Of a stretch of DNA of 64,000 nt, positions 27,501 through 39,500 are shown in pieces; the first letter of the stretch is position 1; every line of letters starts with the position of its first letter. The notes under the pieces are model-generated. The model saw only the letters and a list, made by a program, of their open reading frames with translations, was not told the DNA's origin and did not search any database. Origin of the DNA: Daphnia pulex (Eukaryota > Arthropoda > Branchiopoda > Diplostraca > Daphniidae). The stretch is from assembly GCF_021134715.1 (NCBI RefSeq), contig NC_060021.1, positions 10,944,501-11,008,500 of the forward strand. Direction: 5' to 3'. The translations under genes were made by a program, and so were the position numbers.

Positions 27501-30500
27501 AACTTTTCTCTCTTTTTTCTGACCAGTCATGGGAAAAATAAAGACGAGAACAGAGTGGCTGCTCCTCCTTGGCTCCTCTTTGTGATTTGTGTCGGTTTCA
27601 ATGGGGGAGAGAGGGGAAGGAGGACCGTGGTGAAAGGCCAAAGATGATACTGGACATAACAGAATAAGAATCGGTACAAGTTTTTATCTCTTTTTTCGAA
27701 TCAATGTCTTTGAATGCGGTTTTCTGGAGGGGAAAAACAACCACGGAATAATGTTTTCAATTATTTGGGGCTTTTTTTTTCTTCTTGTTTCAACTTTGGA
27801 AATGTTTGTCGTCATTCGATCATCTCACGGAATGGGCTGCTGCCTAGTCCGGCCAGTAGATGATGTGTATAGAAATGCCATTCTCCGTCCTCGGTGCACT
27901 CGACCGTGATCGGAATTTTGGAGACAAGAAAAAGTCATAAGAGGAGAGAGAGAGAGAGATTGGTTGACCGCAGAAATATGCTGTTTCCGTTCAACTGTAT
28001 ATATTGGAGCATACATGTTTATATATTTATGTATATATCGTATATTCGTATCGTGAATAGTTTGATTGTGGACTCCGAATTTCCATTTCCAGTTTTCCTA
28101 ATCTGTCCCGAGTCTCTTTGATGTCTGCGTTTCTTTTTGAAAAATCGCTCTTATTTCATGCGATAAAAATTTTACTTCGTTGTTTTCTGGTGCTCTGCCA
28201 CGGCGTAACGACAAAGTGAATAACTCTTTTCTTTTTTTTTTTCTTTTTCGAAATGGGCACTTGAAATATAAGAGACTTTGAGGAAGTGAATCCATCATCA
28301 TTATGGATGGTTGGTCCCCACCAAATAAGATAAAAGCCAACGAGAGAACGCACGCGTGATTCGAAACATTCCCCTGACGAAAACCGATATCTCGAGATAA
28401 CGCGGGAAGGAGGAACCACCATGTCGTTGTATCACAAGAAAAAAAACACGAGTCAAAAGACCCCCCTTAGTAAAAAAGAAAAAGAAACACACTTAAAAAC
28501 GATTTGTAAAATTTCTTTTCGTTTGATTTTTTAATGAAAAATTTCGCTCTTTTGGAGCATGTGTAAGATAGATGTTGATCTCGTGTGTGTGTTGTAACAT
28601 ACCCTCATCATCATCTCTTGATAGAAAACAACACGGTTGGGCACCGGTCGCAGGCAACTCAGACATTCCTCTCTAACGAGCGCCTTCTCTTCACACACAC
28701 ACAGGCGGACATAAAGAAAAACAAGAACAACATCATCGTAATGGTGGGCGAGTATTAGAACCGGAGCAGACACAAAAAACAAAAGGGGGGAAAACACACA
28801 CACAACAAAAAATGGTCAAATTATACAACCATTCCAACTCTTGTGTGTGTGTGTGTGGGTTGTGTTAAGTAGAGAAGAAAGACCACCAGTTTTGGTTGTC
28901 CAGCTTGTATCTCTCTATGCCCCTACTTTTTGTCTGGGAGATAACTTTTTTTTTGGTTTGATTGATTTCTTCTTCCTGCCACAACTTTGACCAGTTATTT
29001 TGTCAGATTCGGATGATCATTTCCAGCTTTTTGGGGTCTCTTTTGTCATCATCATTCTGACCTGATTTTGCTGGCCGCAAGAGTCTCTCATGTTTCCAAG
29101 AGGAACTAGGACATTCTTCTTTTTCTTTTTGAACATGCGTGTTATTATAGGATTTTCATCTGGACTTGGCCGGATGATGCGGCATTTTTTTCTTGCCCCC
29201 CTCAATGTTCTTATTGTGTGTACGATCCTTCCTTTTTATTTTTTTTTTTACTTCTGACGAATTGTTTGATTGATCGCGGGAATATTGGGAAAACGGACCC
29301 GAGTTGTTGACACAACAATTTCTCAGGGGGCAGAATTTTTGTGTCTTCCGTCTTATTTGAACTGGCACTCGGTGGTTGTTTGTCCAAAGACACCGAGGAC
29401 GACTTATTGACACAATGGGTTTTGTGAGTTGTTCTTCTTCGAGTCAGAGAGGAGGTCCCTGCAATAAGAAGGAGGTAAAAGAAAAGAAAAGAAAAGAAAA
29501 GAAACGATGGTGACGAACCAAGAAAGCGACATGGTCTTGTCATTCCTAGCGGAGGATCGCCAAGAGATTCCTCACCTGCCTGTTGCTTCAATTTCCCTTG
29601 GTTTTTTTCTTTTGTTTCTTATTTTCCATTTTCTTGGTTGTTGAGCTGTTGACTCTAAGACTTAAGAGTCGGGAGTGTATAAGCCTTAGACACATATAAA
29701 ATTCCCTCAGTTCAAACATCAACACACAAGTCGGGGTCGTGATTTTTTCTCCAAGGAGAAGAAGAAAAAAAAAACCGAAAAAGAAAAACTGAAATTCTCC
29801 ACGGCAGCGCCAAATAACTTTGGTGTGTGTGTGTCTTTCGTCGACCTTCTTCTGTCTCTTTTTTTCCCGTTTGACTTTTTTTTTTGTTTTCCTTTCTTTG
29901 ATGTATCTATCTGTTTCTATCATTCCTTCTTTCTTCTTTTGCTTCGTTTTTTTCTTCTTTTTTTTTCGGGACTTGATGACTGCCAGTGCTTGAGACATTT
30001 GAAACAGTGTCGACGTTGGACTCTTCTGCGCGCCCTCTCGCCCGCTGTGAAAATGGAAATCTCTCGACAAGAAACTACAACAACAACAGAACTTGAAAAT
30101 CTTCTTCTTCTTGTCTTTCTTGTTCGCATTTTTTTCTCGGGCTGGGATCACGATTTCCTTTTTATATGCAGACGCAGAAAAAAACAAAAAACAAAACCGA
30201 AAAAATAAATATTATATCGTTTTCGTCGTCGTCGTCGTCGTCGTCGGGGAATTGTGTGTGTGCGCCCGCAGTCGTTTCTGCTTGAGACGTCATCACTCGT
30301 GCGTGAACTCTTTGGTACGTGACGAACGAGGGGGGGAGACTAGAAGAAAAATAAACGGTTCTCTCTCTCTCTCTGCTATAGTTTACATTCTGAAGATTGG
30401 GTGACCGGCCGGCCAGACAGACAGAAGAAAGACGCATGCGTTGCATTCCAGAGGTGTTTCTTTATGGCCCGTTTTATTGTGTCTTTTGATTGACTGTGGC

Positions 30501-33500
30501 GTGGCCACGGAATGAAACAAAAAACAAAAGACAAGAAAACGCCAGCAGCAAACTCTAGAAAAGTTTCTTTGTGTAAGAAAATTGTCTGGCCATTTTCTTT
30601 GCCGAATTTCCAAGTCGGGAAAAACCCCTGTGTCGTCGGCCATTAATTTCAGCTGATCCAAATGCGACATTTTGAACGACCCGAAAAAAGAGTCGAGCAT
30701 AAATGGCACTCTAAATCTTTGACTAATTGTTTGTGCGTTTCAATAATCAATGGCGCCCTTTTGATGGCCAAACATGGGGCTGCTGCTGGCCCATTGGGCG
30801 CACGCAAGAGAGCGAAAGAATCTCTTTGTCTGTCTATACTTTGATGCTAATGAGCATCGAAGCAAGGAAACAAGGACAGAAATCATAATAAATGACGTCT
30901 TTTTTCTTTTGAGGCTTGCGGGGGTGGGGTCTTCTGAGTGATCCTGATTCGAAATGATGGCAACGAAATTTATCATCATCTCTTGTCAAGGCAACGAAAA
31001 AATGGAGGACAAACGCACAAAAAGGCTTTTGTTTCGTCATCTTTTATTTTGTGTGTGTGTGTGACCAGTGCGTCTATCTATCAGATCGAGAGAGAGAGAG
31101 AGAAACTTTTTGGTAATCAGATAGATCGATGCATATCTGTTTGTACTGTGACTTTGAAACGTACGTGGGGGCGACTCTCCACAGGTGTCCATTTCTCTTT
31201 GAAGGAGAAGAAAAAAAGTCTCCTCGAATTTTTTGTATTTAAATTTTCTGTATTTTTTTTTATTGTTGTTTTGTTATTTCCGTTTGGACATTTTTGTTGT
31301 TGGGCAGCAGGAACGAGCCAAACGGGTTGATCTTTCCTGTACACGTTGGGAAATGTACGACACAAAGATTTTCGTTGACTGTTTTCTGGCTGCTGTGTGA
31401 TGGCTCCTGGCTCCTATTAAAGAAAATGGGGGTCTTTCTTTTCTTCCCCCCATCGCTCGTAGAAGAAAGGAGAAAAATCTTTTTGGGGATTTTTCAGTTT
31501 TTCTTTTTCTTTCCCCCCACTCATTTTGACAGCCGGGAAGGCCAGCAGGAGCAGGAGCAAGCAACACACAGATCACAGGTAGCCAGGTAGCTTCTAATAA
31601 GAAGCGGGAGACTTTTTTCTCTTTCCTTTTTCTTTCCATGGAAGAAGCAAAAGATGATGAAGGAACCCCACACTACCCCCTGGTGGTCGTGTGGTAGTCA
31701 GTTCTTCTTGGTCCCCCAAAAGCCATCAAATTTTTAAATGTCTCTTCTTCTTCTTTTGGGGGGGATTGTCACATTGGGTCCCCACCATTTCCTCCGTACA
31801 CTCACAACTTATAGCCAATTAATCACTTTATTATCTGTCCTTCTTTTTTCCTTCTGGGTAGAATTTCTTTTTCCTATACAAATTCATTTCTTCCCACCGT
31901 GGAAAAGAAAAAAAAGAATTTTCTGAAAATGGTGGGGGGACACAAAAGGAAAGATTTTATTTTTTCGTTGGTTTTGAAATAAAAAAAATCACACCCGTAA
32001 GGTTAAAGGCCCTCCGAGTTGGCTGCATTTTCGTTTTTTTTTTCTTTTTTATCCCGAAAAGAAGAAAAATCACGAACGGTCGACCTTGGAATTCCAGGTC
32101 TTTTTATGCAGTACCGAACCACCAACCAACCGACCGACCGCGTATTAGGACAAGTACTCACCCACAATTGAGAGAAAGGGCCCCCTGGAACACACACACG
32201 CACGTAAAGGGTTCTCTTCTCTCTCTTTTTCGTTACTAATTGCTGTGCCCGGGAAGAAGAAGAAAAAAAAAATGGCTCATGACCTCGTCAAATACATTTT
32301 TTTTTTTTCAAAATCTCGCGGTTAAGAGTTTTTTCGGAACGATAAGAAAACGAAACAATAAAGCAAAAGAGCACACACACACACACAAATATTTTTTTAA
32401 AAATAAAAGAGGGCTAACGGAATATTTTCAAAAGATTTCCGTTGTAAATGCGTCGCCGGGAATCGATCCGTTTTTCTTGTTTTATTTCAAGAAGAGAGAA
32501 GGAAAAAAAGTGGTTCTCTTGTATATATTCCCGACCGAATCTTTTTTTGATCCATTGCGGACGGCGGCCGGCGTTGTCTCGACAAACTTTCCATTGTCTA
32601 CTACTCTTGCTGACTGCTGTTGTAATACACTCTGTAGCGGGCGAGAGAGATACATATATATATATGTATTATATTATAATATGTATCTCTCTTTTGGGGT
32701 TTTTTTTGTTGCTGTTGTTTTGTTTGGTACCTGTGGAATGCGCGTGTTATCTCCTTGGACAATAGGGAGCGCGCAAAAGGGGTTTGTGAGTATTACAGCG
32801 ATGGCCACTTGAGAGCGAGAGAGAGAGGGGGGGATCTCATCCATTATATATCCTATCGTATCGTGTGTATATATCCTTTAGTGGGTGTAGGAAAACCAAC
32901 CTCTTTATATTTACTTCTTTTCTTTTAAGTGGAACGAAAAAACAAAAAAAAAAAGAGTCTGGAATTTTCCTTTTGGCTTGATGCTGCTGCTGTTGTTGTT
33001 GTTGCGGAGCAAAAGAGTCGAGCCTACAGCGCACCAAGTTTTTCCTTATTGTAACGCACGCCACATATATAAATATAATATACATAACGAGCTCTGATTT
33101 CCTTTTTTCTTCTTCTTCATTCTTTCCTATTTTATTTTGTTTTTCTTTTCGTTTTTAATAGACTTGATGGAATGCTGCCAGGCTCTTTGATGGTTGTTGC
33201 CCATATCGGCCATCATTAGATACTAATCAAGAGACTGATATGGGCCAACACACGTTCATTTCCTTCTCGTTGATTTTCCCTCTTCGCGTCATTAGTAGAC
33301 CAGAAAAAGATCGGTGGAGTTTTATTTTATTTTGTTTCGTTGTTGACGGCCGATAAAAGAATTTCGTGTTCCCTACGTGCCCGCACTCTTACAATGCTCG
33401 TCAACTTGTTGCCACCATGTTTTTCCAACGGGCCGGACGCTGTTTTCCCGACCGTGTTTCCTTTCACTCCCTTAATTTTCCCCTTGTTTTTCTTCTAAAA

Positions 33501-36500
33501 ATATTATTTTGTGAAATGATCAAATGTGCGCCATTGCGTCACAATGACTAAATTTGTTCTGTTTCTCTTGTTTCATTTGCAGAGGTCCTTCACCCTGATG
33601 CTGGAAGCGCTCGACTACAGAAACTCTACACGACAATCAGGTAAAATAGAAATGCAACGCAACTATTAGCTCATTATCTCGAGCATAAGGGGGGATGGAG
33701 GGGAAGAATTTCACGTAATTGGCGGCGCTGACTGGCGATTGGCTAAAAGCAGACGGGAGCGAAAATAACGGCGATTGTGAAATCGGACCGTCCAATTTGT
33801 CGCTGGCGTTTCAATCGTCTGGACTCGCAATGGAAATGAATTTCAAAAGCTCAAAAAGTAAAAAAAAATAAAAATCAAAACGGTCACTTAAGTTTTTGGA
33901 AGTTTTTCGCCGACGCCGACGTCCGCCGTCCTTCACTTCAAATGTGCCGCGCATGACGAATGGCTCGGTTCTTTTTCCCTCCCCCTTCCCGTTTTGTTTT
34001 GTTGTTGGTACGAAATGGACTCGTCGCCCAAAGAAGAAGAAGAAAAACTCGCGCATGACCGGCCATATCAAATGTCTTCTTGGAACCCCCCCCCCCCCCC
34101 CCTCCTCCTTACTTGGGAAACGTGGGAGGAGGTTTGAGATATTCGAGCGGGCCCCACTCAGTCACTCGTAAAAACCAAACGCACAGACACACTTAAAATC
34201 AAAATAAAGGCGCGCAAAGTGAATTACATCCACAAACGGTTGCGTGAAGCCGGTGCGCCGCCGCCGCCGTCGTCTTTCCGTTTGCTTTCCCCCCGTTCAA
34301 ACCGGAACGGGCGGCGCCACATTCAAACGATTGCACGGGAGAAAAAGAAAATTTATGCGAAAAATGGGGTTATACTAATAAAAGAGCTATATAAACGTTA
34401 GAGGTTTAACCGGCGTGTCCAAATATTGAAATAAAATAACAATTCTTAAGAAAAAGCCAGAAGAAGAAGAAGAATGTTTTGAAAAACGTAATCCAACCTG
34501 CGGGGCTAATTGCTATTTGATTGAAATGATCTTTTTTCTATAGCCCCGCGCCGTGTACACACACACACACACAATATGTATATCTGCTGCTGCACGTCTG
34601 CACAGAGAGAGAGAATTGTGGGCGTCACGGAAAAAATCGCCGATCGGAGAGAAATCTTTGGCCGCTGCCTCCTCCTCGTCTTCGATTCAAAGCTGAAAGG
34701 GGTTTCATTTTTCCCGTTTTCGGCTATCTGTACGCACACACACACACTAGTCGTACATACAACAATCGTTTTGCCTCCACCGTTTCACATAAATGGGGCC
34801 ATCTATAATCCGATCCGCTACTCCTCCTCCTTCTTCTTCCTCCCCCCTATTCCTCCTCCTCTTGGATAGCGTGTGTGTGATGAATGATGAAAGGGTTTTT
34901 ATCATATCATCCAGAAGGCTCTCGTTCGTTCGTTCACGAAACCAAAACCAACGACTCGAACCCACACAGCAACAAAAAACAAAAAAGCTGAAACAGAGTA
35001 GGAAAAGTGGTTTGGAATATTTGATTGTATATCCCTCGCAGCAACTTTGATCGAATGCTTGGCCGGCTAAATCATTACAATAAACGCTTAAGCGTTTGAT
35101 GAAAGGTTTTCCTTTCTTTTCCTTGGGGGCATTAAAATAAAAAAGGGTTTCATCGGTTTGGTTGATGATCGACACCCGTCATTATGTAAATGTTATATCC
35201 CGAATCGGATGATTTCCCCCCGCAGTTTTGATGATGGATTCATTTATGACTATCTAAACATGTATATAAAACGTTTCCCGGTCAATCAGTAATCACGTGT
35301 CTTAATTTTTTTCTTCTTCTTGTATTTGAACGTTTTTCCAGGTGAAATCGAGCGGGCCGTTTATTCGGGAATTTTGGAGCCGAGCGCCGATTGGCACTCG
35401 CTGACTCACGAAGGATCGGGAGCCAACAGCGACCTGCGGCTCACGTACCGCGTGCGGGTTCAATGCGAACCGCACTACTACAGCGCCACGTGCACGAAAT
35501 TATGCCGGCCGAGGGACGACCTGTTCGGCCACTGGGAATGCGACCGCAACGGCGATAAGACCTGTATGCCGGGATGGACTGGGACCAGCTGCGATACAGG
35601 TCGGGTCATTTTCCAATTTCTTCAGTTTTTTCGTTTATTCCGTGAAAGGATTGCATTTCTGTTTTTTTTTTTTTTTTGCTCGCCATCAAATGAGAGAGTC
35701 TTGAACGACGACTAAGGAGCCAATCCAGGCTCTCCCCCTTTTTATATTTTCAAGGAAAAACAGAAAACCAAAAAACAACTAAAATAGCCAAAAAGTTGAC
35801 TGACTTGTTTTTTATGTAAATTGAAATTTCGGGTCCCGCATGTAATCGCGCAACTGGCACGGAGTGAGGGGGGGAGGGGTTTTTATAGCTGTTGGACTAC
35901 CAAGTAGTTTTGAGTGCTTTGTCGAGCGAAGGAAAATTCCAGACGAGTCTGCTACTTGATAATTTGGGAAGCCGAGCGAAACCCCTCACTCACGAAACAC
36001 GTAACCAACACAATTGAATTAAAAAAGAATAATATTCATAATTCACAGACGTCTGAATTCAATAGGCTTTAAAAAAGTAGGTGATAAAAATAAAAACAAG
36101 CGTGAGGCTGTAAAAAAAAGGCCAACAATTTTCTGTTCGAGCAATGATCTCACTTAAATTTTTAACGAAACCATCAAAAATGGAAATGTGTGTCGTGGTG
36201 GTGGTGGTGTGTGAAACTTTTCGGGGTAGACTGGTTGACACAGGACACGTTCATGGAGCGCCCGAGCCTATAGTCACACACACACACAATGGTGTCTGAA
36301 TTATATGTTACGATAACAAACGAATAAAATCCAACACTCTGTTTGCTCAGGGAGTCTGGGATTTCATAACCGCTCCCCCCAAACAAGTGTTGAAATAACA
36401 AATCAATTTTCAATTCAAATGTTTTTGTTTTAAAAAAAAAGAATTTCTTTTATAATAATATCAACATTAATAAATTTTTCTTATTTTTTCCACCAATTTT

Positions 36501-39500
36501 TGTCTGTGTTCAAACAAAACAGTTGTTTGCAAAGCTGGCTGCCATCCCATCAACGGCGACTGCAAAGAACAACCCTTGGAGTGCAGGTATACACACATCA
36601 TCTTATTATTTTTTTTGTACCTTATTTCCCATTTTGTGTGTGGAGGGGTGGGTTGGTTTCCTCCGCATTCCACGCATATTATTCCAGCGGCTCTTTGAGA
36701 CTGCGTCTGTGCTAAACGTGTGGTGGATTTTAAATACCGTGCCATATTCTCACGGGCCTCCCCCCCCCCCTCTCCCTGCCGACCACACAACGCAACGAAC
36801 CGATTCAAACGAGAGAAAATTCCCTTTACACGACCGGAATTAGCCAAAGGAAAAGTGGTTAAGAATCCGACTGTTGATGACTTCATCTCCAAATGTTTGC
36901 TGCATTCATTCGAGCGTGAAAAAAGGAAGAAAAAGAAAAAAAAAGCACATGAAAGGGATTTTCCTTTTTCATTTTATTTCAACCCCCTCTTTATTTCTGT
37001 TTGGTAATCAGCTTGTCCAGCGTGGGAACACGGTCCACCTGTGTGTTTGTGTGTCGTCGACTTCATCAATATTCCAAGCATGCTCTTTCTCTCTCTCTCT
37101 CTTCTTTTTTCTTCTTACCTTTTTTTCCCTTCAGTTTTCTTTGGCTTTGCTCAAATTGAAATTCTCGCAACAATTGAAACATATCCCCTATAATATTCCC
37201 GCGCTCGGAATGAGTCTCGACATAGGGAAAAAACGAAACAAAACATGTCCGTTATTGCGTGTCCCGCATTCCCTGTGTTTAGGATTCTTTGAATCGGGAA
37301 AAAGGAATGACGATGTGTTCATTCTGATTTCTCGTTTGTTTGTTTCTCAAAATTCTCATTTTGTTCTTTTTGTTTTGAAATTCAATTGCAGGTGCCGACC
37401 GGGTTGGCAAGGTGAATTTTGCGACCAGTGCGTCACTTACCCGGGCTGCAAGCACGGTTACTGCAATGGCCCGTTTCAGTGCCTCTGCGAGACCAACTGG
37501 GGTGGCTACCTCTGCGATCAAGGTAGGCAAAGTTCTCTCTCAAGAGTTGACGTCATGTTAGCCGACGTTACGGGCTCTTAATGACGTTCGAAATGCATTT
37601 CATAACAAGTGTCACGACGACGACGGCGACGACCTTACATATTCGAATCGTTTGGGAATTTATCATTCGAGAAACGAAATGAAAGTCGTATTACCCGCCG
37701 TGGTAAGAAAAGAGAAAGAATATACAGTAGGGTGGGTTTTTAGAATAGGCAAACCAGTTTTGTTCTCAATTCCCATCATCATTAAGTTTGTTTTTTTTTT
37801 TCTTCTTTTTTCTTTTGAAGACTCACTTTTTTTGTCTTGTCATTTCGTTGAGTTGTGGGACATTTCCCTTCAACGTCGAGTCGACTTGTCTAGTAGCTCC
37901 TCTCGACTCGCTAATTCCTTAAAAGCTCTCTCTAGCCGGGTTTCCATCAACTTGTTGTCTAGTAGTAGTTCCCCCGTTTCTTTAACAAAGACATAACTGG
38001 AACGACATCTTAATTGGCGCCGAGAGCTCTTATGGCCTCTGCCACACCGTTGGGGTATAGAGTTTGTACTACTACTACTACTACTACTTTTACCTTAACC
38101 TACCTGCGCTCGTTTTATCTTTGGCTCTTCATCTTCTCGCTCCTATTATACGCGTACAAAAGAGCTTTCGAAACAACAAACAACAAGAAGAAAAAAAAAA
38201 CCTTTTTCTATCTTCTTCTTACACTGGGGCAAAGGAGTTTCCATTTCGGAATGAGAGTCGAGTCGGTGCGGTCTTATAATCTAATAAACTCTCGGACGAC
38301 ATTTGGCACTTACTCGGACGACAGAGAGGGGGGCGACAGACAACTTTGGAGACCCCGGTAAGTCCCCCCCAGTTGAAGTGACGGACCATCTGACGTTTTT
38401 TCCCTTTTTTCTTGAGTCCCCACTTAACAAAACATGATACGATTTGCCATTTATCAATTGAGAACATGGTAGGGGGAAAACAAAGAATGGAAAGAGACTT
38501 AAGCGATAATCCACTTGAAATTTTTTTTCCCGAGTGCAGATCCTGAAAAGGGACCAGAAGGTAGGCGAACACAATATCTCCCCCCTTTAGTTTATTTGAA
38601 AAATTTTAAAGCTTAGATAGACATCAGGTATAAACCGTATAGGCTTCCTAATGTGCTTTCCATTTTAACGATCTTTGCTGGATGATTAGAATCGTGACGT
38701 CATCTGGAGTAGATGTGGTAGTGGAGATTATGTTAAGCAGCAGCAGCACTCTCTCCCATGCTGTGCTTGTTTCTCCGTTTTCTTTTTAAATCTTTTTGAT
38801 GGATGATTTCATTTTCCGTCTTTTTTGTTTTGTTTTTTTAGATTTGAATACTTGTGGGACTCGGCAGCCCTGCCGCAATGGCGGCACTTGCGAGAATACC
38901 AATCCAGACCAGTACCAGTGCAAGTGTCCCGAAGGATTTTCCGGCATCAACTGCGAGGTGGTGGACAACGTCTGCGCCACGGCTCCTTGCCTTCACGGCG
39001 GCACTTGTACCGTTACAACCACCGTCGTGACCAATGGCATCAGCGACAGCACCGGAGGAGGAGGAGGATCATTCAACTGCACTTGCCCGCCCGGATGGAC
39101 TGGAGACACCTGCCAAATCAGTAAGACCCTTTTTTCTTTCCTTTTTTCTTTATTATTTTAAACGCTTTCCAACTCATATCCATCATCCCTCCCGGTAGTT
39201 TTACGTTTGTTGTTTGTAGTGTTATGTCTTGTTGTTTGACTTTTCTTTCGAGAAAAATTCATTTTTTCTGAAAAGAAAAGAAAATGGAAAAAAAATTGTG
39301 TGTGGGGGGGGGGGGAATCAGGTGGGAGGAGAGAACAAGTAAATTTCCAAGAGACAAGAAAAGAAGGAAAAGAAAAGGAGCAATTTAGTCGGGACTTGTT
39401 GTTGTTGGCCGGAAACTGTAATGGAGTTAATTAAAGCTCTAGAACATCATCATCAATGGAAAATGAATGACATTACTACAATAGTCCTTCTACTTACTAT

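Larger units (their letters stand above)
14539..33582 (+). other. Serrate intron 2, 19.0 kb
   Basis: GTAAGT donor at 14539 and TTTGCAG acceptor ending at 33582, phase 0. No nested gene is supported on either strand; frames of up to about 200 codons here are translations of TTC, CT, CA and poly-T tracts. Visible content is three Su(H) consensus words at 14711-15362 and another at 19078-19085, many microsatellites, a C16 run at 23902-23917, a GTC repeat at 30226-30246, a perfect AT-rich inverted repeat at 32644-32692 and an imperfect hairpin at 33193-33250. This is the most likely home of developmental enhancers, which is inference. Confidence 0.85.

Noticed and set aside
29588..30187. 199-codon minus frame in intron 2
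   Set aside because: Almost entirely Lys-rich translation of T and TTC tracts.
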